From an uncultured Cohaesibacter sp. (GTDB taxonomy: Bacteria; Pseudomonadota; Alphaproteobacteria; Rhizobiales; Cohaesibacteraceae): a stretch of DNA of 64,000 bases. Both the position numbers and the translations under genes were made by a program. The notes beneath the pieces were generated by a model. That model saw nothing but the letters and a program-made list of their open reading frames with translations, made no database searches and was not told the DNA's origin. Location of the stretch: the NCBI RefSeq assembly GCF_963666525.1, contig NZ_OY762905.1:2152001-2216000 (forward strand), given 5' to 3'. This document shows positions 26,072 through 34,541 of this stretch, piece by piece; within the stretch, counting starts at the first letter, position 1; each line of letters begins with the position of its first letter.

Positions 26072-27928
26072 TTGAGCAAAACCAAGAAACTGATCAATGC
26101 CCCCGAAACCGTCATCCAGGACATGGTCGGGGGCATGCTTGCCGCCCATCGGGATCTTCTTGAACCGGTGGGCGTTTCCGGTCGTGTCATCCGAGCCAAG
26201 GACGGCCCCCGCAAAGGCAAGGTGGGGATTGTCATCGGCGGCGGCTCGGGGCATGAACCGGCCTTTGTCGGCTATGTCGGACGCGGTCTGGCCGACGCGA
26301 CAGCCATCGGCAACGTTTTCTCGTGCCCACCGCCGGACCCGATCATCGAGGCAGCACGATCCGTCGAGGGCGGGGAAGGCGTTCTGTTTCTCTTCGGCAA
26401 CTATGACAGCGACGCGATGAACTTCGAGATGGCCGCCGAGCAGCTGACCTTGGAAGGGATCCCGGTCGCAGCGGTTCCCGTCACGGACGACGTGGCCTCC
26501 GCACCGCCCGAACGCCGCAACGAGCGACGGGGCGTTGCTGGCGACTTCTTTGTCTTCAAGATCGTCGGGGCAGCCGCCGATCAGATGAAGCCTCTTGAAG
26601 AGGTTGAGCGCATTGCGCTGAAAGCCAACCACAACACCGCCACGATGGGTGTGGCCCTCAACTCCTGCTCCCTGCCCCAGACCCGCAAGCCCAATTTTGA
26701 AATTGGCGAGAACGAAATGGAAATCGGCATGGGGCTGCACGGTGAGCCAGGCATCCGGCGCCTGACGCTGGATACGGCCAACGGTGTGACAGACCTCTTG
26801 ATGGATTACATTCAGCAGGAATTGCGCCTTCAACCGGGCGACCGCGTCGGCGTTCTGGTCAACGGGCTCGGCTCCACCACCCAGATGGAACTCTATATTC
26901 TCTTCAACCGTCTGCAGCAATGTCTGGACGCACTGGGCGTGTCGACCCACCGCTCCTTCGTCGGCGAGTTCGCAACATCACTGGATATGGGCGGCGCATC
27001 GATATCGCTTCTCAAGCTGGATGACGAACTGGCAGAGCTGCTGGACCACCCTTGCAAGGCCGCCGGGTTGAGCGTCGGCAGCCCGCCTCAGCCAATTAGT
27101 TTAGAAGACAGTCTGCCACTGGTCGCACGCGCGCCAAAGATCGCAGCATCCGGCAAGACGGATGGTGAGCCGCAGGAGGACGCGCAAGCAAACGGCGACA
27201 CACAGGCGGATCAAGCGTCGGAAGAAACACCCGCAGAGATCGCAACTGCAATCACGGGCAACATTCTCGTCAACATGTTCCGGGCAGCCGCCATTGCCAT
27301 CGAGGACAGGGCTGACTGGTTGTCCGAACTGGACGGCGTGATCGGCGATGGAGGCCACGGCATCACCATGGGGCTTGGCTGGAAGGCGGTCAGGCAGGCC
27401 CTCAGAGACTATCCGGCAGATCAGGATATCGATGCGATCTTCTGCTTCATCGCCGAGGTCTTTCTGAATGCGGTCGGATCGACCCCCGGCCCCCTCTATG
27501 CGTCAGCGCTGAGAAACGCCGCCAAGGTTTCGTCCGGTCTCAAACAGCTGGACGCCGAGGCAACGGTCCGGTTTCTCGAAGCCGCAATGGAAGGCATCCG
27601 TGCCAGAGGCAAAGCCAACCCCGGCGACAAGACGATGCTCGATGCCTGGTGGCCGGCCGCCAAGGCTGCACGCGCTGCGCTGGAAAATGGCGCCGATATC
27701 ACCGATTGTCTGCGCGCTGCCGCAAAGGGTGCCGAAAAGGGCATGAAACAGACCGCCTCCATCGCCGCCCGCTATGGCCGGTCCTCCAAAATGGGCGAGC
27801 GATCACTGGGCCATATCGATCCGGGAGCAGCGTCCAGCTTTGTCGTGATCGACGCCCTGCGACGGTCCTTCGAAGCCCAGACCCTTGACCCGGTTGAAAG
27901 TGCCGCCAGACCGGTGTTCCGGATCTGA
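26072..27928 (+). CDS. Second dihydroxyacetone-kinase-type protein, altered DhaL metal site
   Basis: A 618-residue paralogue of the kinase at 17858-19621, starting at TTG 26072 with a weak ribosome site. The DhaK half is intact (GGGSGHEP with His61, GMGLHGEPG). A hydrophilic, acidic and Gln-rich linker at about residues 365-395 is longer than in the first copy. In the DhaL half the Mg-binding triplet reads D421, D426 and then Gly428 in GDGGHG, where the first copy has Asp411 in GDGDHG. One of three conserved Mg ligands is therefore missing. Other landmarks (GPLYASAL, GDKTMLDAWW, GRSSKMGERS) remain. It may have reduced or altered kinase activity, act with the other copy, or use another metal arrangement. 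Confidence 0.82.
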   Translation: MSKTKKLINAPETVIQDMVGGMLAAHRDLLEPVGVSGRVIRAKDGPRKGKVGIVIGGGSGHEPAFVGYVGRGLADATAIGNVFSCPPPDPIIEAARSVEGGEGVLFLFGNYDSDAMNFEMAAEQLTLEGIPVAAVPVTDDVASAPPERRNERRGVAGDFFVFKIVGAAADQMKPLEEVERIALKANHNTATMGVALNSCSLPQTRKPNFEIGENEMEIGMGLHGEPGIRRLTLDTANGVTDLLMDYIQQELRLQPGDRVGVLVNGLGSTTQMELYILFNRLQQCLDALGVSTHRSFVGEFATSLDMGGASISLLKLDDELAELLDHPCKAAGLSVGSPPQPISLEDSLPLVARAPKIAASGKTDGEPQEDAQANGDTQADQASEETPAEIATAITGNILVNMFRAAAIAIEDRADWLSELDGVIGDGGHGITMGLGWKAVRQALRDYPADQDIDAIFCFIAEVFLNAVGSTPGPLYASALRNAAKVSSGLKQLDAEATVRFLEAAMEGIRARGKANPGDKTMLDAWWPAAKAARAALENGADITDCLRAAAKGAEKGMKQTASIAARYGRSSKMGERSLGHIDPGAASSFVVIDALRRSFEAQTLDPVESAARPVFRI

Positions 27929-27955
27929 GAGACCCGCTGAGCGTCAGTGTCGAGT

Positions 27956-27985
27956 GGTGGATGTCCTGAGCCATCCACCCTCTCA
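27956..27985. terminator. Hairpin between convergent kinase and TRAP genes
   Basis: GGTGGATG (27956-27963) pairs with CATCCACC (27972-27979) around an 8-base loop, followed by a mixed pyrimidine stretch. It lies 28 bp after the second kinase stop and before the convergent TRAP permease; a plausible but modest terminator. Confidence 0.45.
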
Positions 27986-28120
27986 TGCCTTTGGGTAGGC
28001 ATTTTTGAGAAGCGACAAAAAACCTCCTGAACACCCTTGGCATCCAGAAGGTTCACAGTCGTTGGGAGACAATGGTCTTTTGCCAACACCGCAGCTTGGC
28101 CGCGGCCTTGGGAGGATTTG

Positions 28121-29401
28121 TCAGTGGCTCAACCCGCCCCCGGATATACCGATGGTGGCCGCCGGCACGTAGGTGATGATCAGCAGGGTGCAGACGACCA
28201 CCAGAATCGGCCACAACAGACTTGAAAACATCTTCTGGACCGGAATCTGGGCGACCTGCGCTGCTGCGAACAGGTTCACGCCGAGTGGCGGGGTGAACAT
28301 GCCCAGCGCCAGATTGACGACAATCACGATGCCGAAGTGGACCGGATCAATGCCATATTGCAGGGCAACGGGCGTCAGGATCGGTGCCAGCACCAGAATG
28401 GCGGCAGACGTCTCGATGAACATGCCCACCACAAATAGCAGGGCGTTGATGCCGAGCAGGAATGTCGTCGCAGACGAGAAGGTTTGCGTGACCCAGTGTC
28501 CAACAGCCGTGGGCAGACCGGAAAGACTGATCAGGAAGCTGAAGAGCGAAGCCGCTGCAATGATGAACATCACCGCGCCTGAAGACATGGCGGCGCGACG
28601 GAAGATCGATGGCAACTGGGCGAAGGTGATTTCCTTGTAAATGAAAATCGACAGCACCAGCGCATAGATTACCGACACCGCAGCCGCCTCCGTTGGCGTG
28701 AAGATGCCGCCATAGATACCGCCAAGGATAATTGCCGGCATCAGCAGGGCACCGAAGGCTTCCTTGCCCGCAGTCAGCACGGACTTGCGATTTTCGCCAT
28801 CATTCTTGCCAACCCCGGTCAGGCGGCACCAGATCTGCACCATGATGATAAGACCGATCACGATCATCACGCCGGGCACCAGACCTGCAATAAACAGCTT
28901 GGTGATCGAGGTTTCGGTCGAAACTGCATAGAGGATGAGGGGCACCGATGGGGGGATGATCACGCCAAGCTCGGCGGATGAAGCCTGAATGGCGGCGGCC
29001 ATGGGGGTCGGATAGCCATGCTTGACCATGGCTGGTATCAGGATCGAACCGATGGCAAAGGTGGTGGCCACCGAAGAACCGGAAATGGATGCAAAGACCA
29101 TGCAGGTCAGCACGGTAGAGCTGGCCAGCCCCCCTTGCAGATTGCCGATCAGTGCCTTGACGAAGTCAACCAGCCGCGAGGAAATGCCACCATGGGTCAT
29201 GATCATCCCTGCCAGGATGAAGAAGGGCACCGCCATCAGGGGAAAACTGTCGAGGCCGGTAAACATCTTTTGGGGGACGACCATCAGCGGCAGCACGGAG
29301 AACAGCTTGATGGAGAAGACCGAAGCCAGGCCGATGGAGACCGCAACGGGAACGGATAGCGCAAAAAATCCGATCAGGAACAGAGCAAGAGCGGCATTCA
29401 T
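28121..29401 (-). CDS. TRAP transporter large permease (DctM type)
   Basis: A 426-residue, very hydrophobic protein with about twelve segments and the family landmarks GLDSFPLMAVPFFILAG, SGSSVATTFAIGSI, PPSVPLILYAV and GMFTPPLGVNLF. The large TRAP subunit forms the Na+-driven translocation path for organic acids. Its ATG at 29401 overlaps the stop of the small subunit in ATGA, so the two are coupled. It is the last gene of the operon oxidoisomerase-DctP-DctQ-DctM, which argues that the substrate is the acid used by the oxidoisomerase. Confidence 0.92.
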   Translation of the reverse strand: MNAALALFLIGFFALSVPVAVSIGLASVFSIKLFSVLPLMVVPQKMFTGLDSFPLMAVPFFILAGMIMTHGGISSRLVDFVKALIGNLQGGLASSTVLTCMVFASISGSSVATTFAIGSILIPAMVKHGYPTPMAAAIQASSAELGVIIPPSVPLILYAVSTETSITKLFIAGLVPGVMIVIGLIIMVQIWCRLTGVGKNDGENRKSVLTAGKEAFGALLMPAIILGGIYGGIFTPTEAAAVSVIYALVLSIFIYKEITFAQLPSIFRRAAMSSGAVMFIIAAASLFSFLISLSGLPTAVGHWVTQTFSSATTFLLGINALLFVVGMFIETSAAILVLAPILTPVALQYGIDPVHFGIVIVVNLALGMFTPPLGVNLFAAAQVAQIPVQKMFSSLLWPILVVVCTLLIITYVPAATIGISGGGLSH

Positions 29402-29874
29402 TTCTCTTCCCTTTCAAGTTCGACATGACGGAGCAGCAGGCCGGGAATGGCAAAGAATGCGCCGACCGGAATGGCGAGATAGAATACCGACATGGAAATA
29501 TCGAGCATCGCAACGCGCTGATTGATAACGCGGTGGGCCATCGAGAGACCGTACCAGAGCAGCACGACCAGAAAAGCCAGACTCAGAAATGTCACCAGCC
29601 TTGTCATCCACATTTGCGGTGTGGGAGGCAGCAGTGACCGGACAAAGTCGATGGGTATCATCGTTCCGAAGCGGAACGCTGCACCTGCGACCAAGAAGGT
29701 GGACCAGATGATGAGGCCCCGCGCGAGTACTTCGGTCCATACAGCAGCGTCCCCCAGCAAAAACCGGGTCACCACCTGCACGAACACCAGGATTACAGCG
29801 AGGGCCAATAGAATTGCTGCAAGATTGTGCATCAACCGCACGAACCATTCCGCAGTCAGCTTTATTGCCGTCAT
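29398..29874 (-). CDS. TRAP transporter small permease (DctQ type)
   Basis: A 158-residue protein with four hydrophobic helices and the DctQ pattern (VQVVTRFLLGDAAVWTEVLARGL, then GTMIPIDFV). ATG 29874 is supported by GGGAGG seven bases upstream; the frame extends 17 codons further with no ribosome site. The small subunit stabilises the large permease in the inner membrane. A hairpin separates it from the binding-protein gene upstream. Confidence 0.88.
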   Translation of the reverse strand: MTAIKLTAEWFVRLMHNLAAILLALAVILVFVQVVTRFLLGDAAVWTEVLARGLIIWSTFLVAGAAFRFGTMIPIDFVRSLLPPTPQMWMTRLVTFLSLAFLVVLLWYGLSMAHRVINQRVAMLDISMSVFYLAIPVGAFFAIPGLLLRHVELEREEK

Positions 29875-29934
29875 GACTCCCTCCCGAGAACAAGGGGAAT
29901 GCCTCCCCCTTCCCTCTGATAGCAAAACAAGAAA

Positions 29935-29960
29935 GAGGCCATCATGGTCGGGATGGCCTC
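29935..29960 (-). terminator. Intra-operon attenuator between dctP- and dctQ-type genes
   Basis: GAGGCCATC (29935-29943) and GATGGCCTC (29952-29960) form a perfect 9 bp stem with an 8-base loop. On the minus strand it is followed by a T-rich tract (TTTCTTGTTTTG), as in a partial terminator that favours the binding-protein message. Confidence 0.65.
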
Positions 29961-29977
29961 CTCATCTTCAGGTATGT

Positions 29978-30952
29978 CTATTTCTGCGCATCGCGGATGC
30001 GCTGGATCAGCTCTGGCGCATATTTGGGAGCATACTCGTCATAGACAGGCTGGACCGCAGCGGCAAAGGCCTCCTTGTCAACGTCGGTAACAACCTCCAT
30101 GCCGTTGTCCTTCATCAACTGTACACCGCTCGCTTCCTTGGCGGCAACAGTTGCACGGGATGCTTCGGCAGCATCATGGGCGGCTTCCTTGACCCAGCCC
30201 TTCTCTTCTTCTGTCAGTTGATCCCAATGAACCTTGGACATCATGACAACAGCTGGAGAGTAGACATGACCGGTCAGGGTCACATATTTCTGGATTTCCC
30301 ACATGTGGTTGACCGTGATGATCGGTGTCGGGTTTTCCTGACCATCGATCGTGCCCTGCTGCAGGGCCGTCAGAACTTCAGTCCAGCTCATCGGGGTTGG
30401 AGCAGCACCAAGTGCCTTGAACGCCGCGATATGGACTTCGTTTTCCATCGTCCGGAGCTTGATGCCCTTCAGATCGTCCGGGGTCTTGATCGGATGCTTG
30501 GAGTTGGTGATATGGCGGAAACCGTTCTCGGCCCATGCCAGACCGACCAGTCCCGAATCGGACATCTGATCGAGAAGCGACTGACCGATTTCACCGTCCA
30601 GAACCTTGTGAGCCGACTCATAGCTCTTGAACAGGAACGGGAAGTCCAGTGCATAGACGTCAGGCACGAAGTTGCCGATCGGTCCGGTTGACGAGATGGT
30701 CATCTCGATGGCACCGATCTGCAGGCCTTCAACCACGTCACGCTCTCCTCCGAGCGCTCCGGCAGGTTTCAGATCCACGGTGATGTCGCCACCAGACAGC
30801 TTCTCGATCTTTGCCTTGAAGGCCTTGCCCGCATCACCGTAGTGACTGTCCAGAGGCGGGGTAAAGCCCAGATTCAATGTCTTGGCATCAACCGGTGCCG
30901 TTGCCAACATCAGTCCGGCAACAATGAAGGTAGAAGATAGGAACTTGTTCAT
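29978..30952 (-). CDS. TRAP transporter substrate-binding protein (DctP type)
   Basis: A 324-residue periplasmic binding protein with signal peptide (MNKFLSSTFIVAGLMLATAP, cleavage near residue 23). DctP features are TLNLGFTPPLDSHYGDAGKAF, the GIKLRTMEN segment with the Arg that anchors the ligand carboxylate, and EVLTALQQGTIDGQENP. Because that Arg usually binds a carboxylate, an acid such as an aldonate is the expected ligand. It lies 49 bp downstream of the oxidoisomerase-like gene and is presumably in the same operon. Confidence 0.9.
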   Translation of the reverse strand: MNKFLSSTFIVAGLMLATAPVDAKTLNLGFTPPLDSHYGDAGKAFKAKIEKLSGGDITVDLKPAGALGGERDVVEGLQIGAIEMTISSTGPIGNFVPDVYALDFPFLFKSYESAHKVLDGEIGQSLLDQMSDSGLVGLAWAENGFRHITNSKHPIKTPDDLKGIKLRTMENEVHIAAFKALGAAPTPMSWTEVLTALQQGTIDGQENPTPIITVNHMWEIQKYVTLTGHVYSPAVVMMSKVHWDQLTEEEKGWVKEAAHDAAEASRATVAAKEASGVQLMKDNGMEVVTDVDKEAFAAAVQPVYDEYAPKYAPELIQRIRDAQK

Positions 30953-31001
30953 AGGTCGTCCTCCCTAGTTTTGACCATGAATATACGAAATTTTGATCGT
31001 T

Positions 31002-31829
31002 TTAGGTAATGCGTTTAACGCTGGCCATGATCTCCTCGGCTTTGAATACATTTTTCCAGTCATCCTTCATGAGCGTCGGGATGCCGAATTCGATTGCCTT
31101 GTTGCAGGCATCGGAGAATACGCCGTCGACTTCCTCAAAGATAACGGCTGCCAGAATGTTCATGTGACCAAGCAGGAAGTCACGTGCACAGTCCTTGCTG
31201 ACGCCCGTCTTGACAACCTCGTCCATCGCTTGCCGCATGACATAGAGAAGAGATGCGCAAACGGTTTCCGAAAGACCAGGTTCCAGATAAGCCATCTGTT
31301 CGACGGTGCAGCGGTAGGTCGCCTTGATTGGGGCATAGATTGCACGGGCAATCTTGTCGCCCAGCTCGTAATGCTCTTCCGGCCCTTGCATGAGCGCGTT
31401 GACGACACTCTGTTTGGCATAGAGACCACCGAAATGATCGTTGCGTGCTTCCTCGGTGCTTTCGTCGTTGAAAATCGTCGGATGGCACGGATGGGTGATG
31501 AAGTAGGAGATGTCGGCGCGTTCCGGCAGATACCCGGCGTACGGGGCTGCGGCATCAAGGATCACGACCATTGTCCCCGGAGCGAGGGTCGGGATCAGCG
31601 AGGTTGCCAGTTTGCCGATCACTGTGTCCGGCACGGCCAGAATAACCACATCTGCGCCGTCGATGGCGGCTGCCTGATCAACGGCTTCAACCCCATGCTC
31701 GGCTTTCAGCTTCTGTTTGCCGGCATCAGAGACCTCAACGTGGCGAACATCAAAATCGGTTTTGAGCAGGTTGCGCCCCAGACGCATGCCCATTTTTCCG
31801 CCCGCACCAAATAATGCGACTGCTGTCAT
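31002..31829 (-). CDS. apnO: D-apionate oxidoisomerase-like NAD(P)-dependent dehydrogenase
   Basis: A 275-residue dehydrogenase with an N-terminal Rossmann motif (VALFGAGGKMGMRLGRN) and a helical C-terminal domain of the phosphogluconate-dehydrogenase-C type. FITHPCHPTIFND and ATYRCTVEQMAYLEPGLSE are distinctive segments. The family was assigned as D-apionate oxidoisomerase (ApnO), which turns D-apionate into 3-oxo-isoapionate. The assignment rests on sequence resemblance from memory plus the context: a TRAP acid importer in the same operon, and a divergent DUF1537 kinase and RuBisCO-like protein, the two next enzymes of the published D-apionate route. Another four- or five-carbon acid is possible. 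Confidence 0.7.
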   Translation of the reverse strand: MTAVALFGAGGKMGMRLGRNLLKTDFDVRHVEVSDAGKQKLKAEHGVEAVDQAAAIDGADVVILAVPDTVIGKLATSLIPTLAPGTMVVILDAAAPYAGYLPERADISYFITHPCHPTIFNDESTEEARNDHFGGLYAKQSVVNALMQGPEEHYELGDKIARAIYAPIKATYRCTVEQMAYLEPGLSETVCASLLYVMRQAMDEVVKTGVSKDCARDFLLGHMNILAAVIFEEVDGVFSDACNKAIEFGIPTLMKDDWKNVFKAEEIMASVKRIT

Positions 31830-31870
31830 AGAAGGTATCCTCCCTAACTCTCAGTCAAACACCAAATTGT

Positions 31871-31886
31871 TCAACTGGTATGATGA
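31871..31886. promoter_or_regulatory. Candidate GntR operator half between divergent oxidoisomerase and kinase genes
   Basis: TCAACTGGTATGATGA is nearly identical (15 of 16) to the element before the RuBisCO-like gene at 34488-34503. At the latter it forms one arm of a palindrome. Its position in the divergent promoter suits control by the nearby GntR regulator. Confidence 0.5.
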
Positions 31887-31980
31887 CATGATGATCATAT
31901 GTGTATATATTTGAGCCACAATGTCAACAGGGCGACCAAAATTGAATCATTTATTCGCTGAAATTTGTCGGGAGGAAGAC

Positions 31981-33363
31981 TTGCAGCCACAATCAAACCC
32001 TGAAACCAGCTCGTCCCAACCATGGGTCACATGGTATGGAGACGACTTCACCGGAGCCGCTGCGGTCATGGAGGTTCTGGCCTTCGCAGGGGTACCCACG
32101 ATCCTCTTTACGGAAATTCCCTCGGACGACCTCAAGAAACGATTCTCCGGTACGCGAGCCGTCGGCCTGGCCTCCACGGCCCGCTCGAAAAGCCCTCAGT
32201 GGATGCGCGACAATCTGCCAGGCGCCCTGAGCTGGCTGGACAGTTTCAACGCCCCGATCTTGCATTACAAGGTCTGCTCCACCTTTGATTCCTCCCCCCA
32301 GAGCGGCTCCATCGGAACGGCCATCGAGACGGCGCTCACCGTACGTCCGTCCCGCGGCGTACCCATGATTACGGCCGCCCCGCAGATGCGGCGTTATCAG
32401 GCCTTCGGCCATCTCTATGCAGGAACCTTCGAGGGTGTATTCAGGCTCGACCGGCATCCGGTGATGGCGCGGCACCCGGTCACACCGATGAACGAATCAG
32501 ATCTGCTGCGCCATCTGGCAGCCCAAACCGACCTGCCCTCCGGGCTCATCGATGTGGAAGCCCTTTGGTCTGATCCGCAGGCTGCGCTCGACAAGGCTCT
32601 GGCGAAAGGGGCAAAGATCCTGTCCATCGACTCGATGGAGGCAACCTCTGAGGAAGCGGCAGGGCGCCTACTATGGACCAACCGTGAGGATCTGTCTTTC
32701 GTCGTCGGCAGCCAGGGCGTGGAGTATGCCCTCGTCCGTCACTGGCTGGCGACCGGACTGCTCTCGGCCTGCCCGCCAACGCCATCCCTTCAGCCTGTTG
32801 ACAGGATCGTTGCCGTATCCGGCTCGGTCTCTCCGATGACAGCAGAACAGCTCTGCAATGCAGAAGCAGACGGCTTTGTTCTCATCCCCATCAACGTGGA
32901 GTTGGCCTGCGGTTCCGACGAAGGCCTGCGGGGCGAAATCGACCGCCTCGTGCGCCTGTCGCTGGAAACGCTGGAAAGGGGCGCAAGCCCGCTTGTCTGC
33001 TCGGCGCGCGGTCCGGAAGATCCGGCCGTCGAGACCTTCCACCGCGCCTTGTCACAGAGCGGGATGGACATCGCAACGGCCAATGAGCGGATCGGTGTGT
33101 CGCTCGGTCGTGTTCTCGATGGTGTGTTGAGTGGCTCATCGGTGCGGCGGGCTGTCATTTCCGGTGGTGACACGTCAGGCTACGGCCTGCAGCAACTGGG
33201 GATTCAGGCGCTGGAAGCCAAGGCGGCAACCATTCCCGGCGCCTCCATCTGTGTCGGCTACGGACAGACGCCTCACGACGGACTGGAGATTGCCCTGAAA
33301 GGCGGACAGATGGGCACGAAGGACTTCTTCAGCTGGATCCGCCGCGGAGGTGGCAGCCACTAA
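31981..33363 (+). CDS. oiaK: DUF1537 four-carbon-acid-type kinase, candidate 3-oxo-isoapionate kinase
   Basis: A 460-residue kinase with the two-domain DUF1537 layout. The N-terminal substrate domain starts WVTWYGDDFTGAAAVME close to the start, and the nucleotide domain has VAVSGSVSPMTAEQL near residue 283 and VISGGDTSGYGLQQLGI near residue 400. I place the start at TTG 31981 because GGGAGGAAG lies just upstream, as for other genes here; the in-frame ATG at 31921 has none and would add a 20-residue unrelated stretch. Known members phosphorylate threonate, erythronate, 2-oxo-tetronates or 3-oxo-isoapionate. The adjacent oxidoisomerase and RuBisCO-like genes favour the last. Confidence 0.8.
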   Translation: MQPQSNPETSSSQPWVTWYGDDFTGAAAVMEVLAFAGVPTILFTEIPSDDLKKRFSGTRAVGLASTARSKSPQWMRDNLPGALSWLDSFNAPILHYKVCSTFDSSPQSGSIGTAIETALTVRPSRGVPMITAAPQMRRYQAFGHLYAGTFEGVFRLDRHPVMARHPVTPMNESDLLRHLAAQTDLPSGLIDVEALWSDPQAALDKALAKGAKILSIDSMEATSEEAAGRLLWTNREDLSFVVGSQGVEYALVRHWLATGLLSACPPTPSLQPVDRIVAVSGSVSPMTAEQLCNAEADGFVLIPINVELACGSDEGLRGEIDRLVRLSLETLERGASPLVCSARGPEDPAVETFHRALSQSGMDIATANERIGVSLGRVLDGVLSGSSVRRAVISGGDTSGYGLQQLGIQALEAKAATIPGASICVGYGQTPHDGLEIALKGGQMGTKDFFSWIRRGGGSH

Positions 33364-33391
33364 AGCAAAGGTCTATGAGCCAGAAGGCAAC

Positions 33392-33424
33392 AAGGAGGCG
33401 CGGTTCACTCGGACAGCGCCTCTT
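33392..33424. terminator. Candidate terminator between convergent kinase and GntR genes
   Basis: GAGGCGC (33395-33401) and GCGCCTC (33416-33422) pair around a 14-base loop, flanked by AAG and CTT that can extend the stem with a bulge. It is placed between two convergent stops; moderate support only. Confidence 0.4.
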
Positions 33425-33433
33425 ATCGTTCGG

Positions 33434-34153
33434 TTAGCTGTTGTAGAGCCGGTTTGTACGATCGAGGTGACGCTGCATTTCAGACACGGCAGCGTCCTCG
33501 TTGCCGGATTCGATATTGTCGACGATCTTGCTGTGTTCCCTGAGGGTGATCGTCTCATTGCCAGCCCAATGCAGCAGTTCATACTGATATTCCATCAGCC
33601 AGCGCAGCATGGCACTGGAGGCAGCCACAATGATCGGATTGTTCGTGATTTCAGCAATGCGCGTATGAAACAGAATGTCGACTTCAACGAACACCCCCGG
33701 ATTGCCGAGTTCCTTTTCCTGCCGATCGATCAGCGCCCTCAGCGCCTTGATGTCCTCTTCCTTTGCCATGCGCGTGGCTTCGCGGACGATACCGCGCTCG
33801 AACATGCGGCGAGCCTGCTTGAGATGTTCGAAATTCTTGGGGGCAGAATAGAGCAACAGCCGGGCAATCTCATTGACGTGATCAAGAACGGCGGTCGCCG
33901 TCACCTTGTTGACCCGCGATCGCTCGCCATGCTTGATTGTGATCAGGCCTTGCGTATGAAGCGCCTGCAACGCTTCCCGGACGGCAGGGCGTCCCACACC
34001 AAAGCGCTGCATCAGGTCCCGTTCGGACGGCAAGTAATCATCTGGTGTCAGTTCTCCGCTGCGGATCATCGAGCGCAATTCGTCCACAACCTGATCGGAA
34101 AGCTTCTGACGGACGATCTTGCGATCCCCCCTTTGGTCACCAAACTCGCTCAC
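33434..34153 (-). CDS. GntR family regulator, FadR/FCD subfamily
   Basis: A 239-residue regulator. The N-terminal winged helix has LSDQVVDELRSMIRSGELTPDDYLPSERDLMQRFGVGRPAVREALQ-type residues, seen here in part as PSERDLMQRFGVGRPAVREAL. The C-terminal helical FCD domain contains FHTRIAEI and the late His residues that usually bind metal or effector. GTG 34153 was preferred because GAGGAAGGG precedes it by a suitable distance; a TTG six codons upstream sits on that site. It lies between the kinase and the RuBisCO-like gene, and FCD regulators typically sense carboxylic acids, so it probably controls the acid-catabolic genes on both sides. Confidence 0.87.
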   Translation of the reverse strand: MSEFGDQRGDRKIVRQKLSDQVVDELRSMIRSGELTPDDYLPSERDLMQRFGVGRPAVREALQALHTQGLITIKHGERSRVNKVTATAVLDHVNEIARLLLYSAPKNFEHLKQARRMFERGIVREATRMAKEEDIKALRALIDRQEKELGNPGVFVEVDILFHTRIAEITNNPIIVAASSAMLRWLMEYQYELLHWAGNETITLREHSKIVDNIESGNEDAAVSEMQRHLDRTNRLYNS

Positions 34154-34487
34154 TGAACATCCCTTCCTCAAAATTCTTATTTCTTATCTATAAGGCCCTG
34201 ACCAGCCCCAGACCATCCCCGTCCACTGTGAGCATGACGACCAAAATGTCGCGGCCACCGATGGTCTCGGAGTCTGGTGCGAATTGCAAATTCACCACCT
34301 GAACCCCGTCAGACACCCAGAGAGAAGATCTCTGCGCGACAGGTTCCATTCAAGGATCTCCAAACACTCCTCCGGGGCCTCCCGAAACCATGCTTCACAG
34401 AGACACCGGCGACAGAACGCGCGCAATCTCCCCTATTTAACGCCTTCGGGAATCAAAGCAATGCACATTTTTGCTTGGCCTCATTTC

Positions 34488-34512
34488 TCAACTGGTATAA
34501 TGATAATACCAG
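34488..34512 (+). promoter_or_regulatory. Palindromic operator candidate upstream of the RuBisCO-like gene
   Basis: CTGGTAT (34492-34498), 7 bp, ATACCAG (34506-34512) is a perfect inverted repeat 30 bp before the RuBisCO-like gene, of the TGGT...ACCA type favoured by FadR-like regulators. The left arm with its flank recurs at 31871-31886. The remaining sequence from 34154 to 34487 shows nothing else I can name. Confidence 0.6.
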
Positions 34513-34541
34513 AATGAAAAAAGATATACAGGAAAAGATCC

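Noticed and set aside
25331..26950. 539-codon minus-strand frame across the epimerase and second kinase genes
   Set aside because: It spans two well-supported plus-strand genes and their gap; no recognisable protein features.
31921..31980. ATG start 20 codons upstream for the DUF1537 kinase
   Set aside because: No ribosome site before it, and the extra residues are unlike the family; TTG 31981 has a strong GGGAGGAAG.
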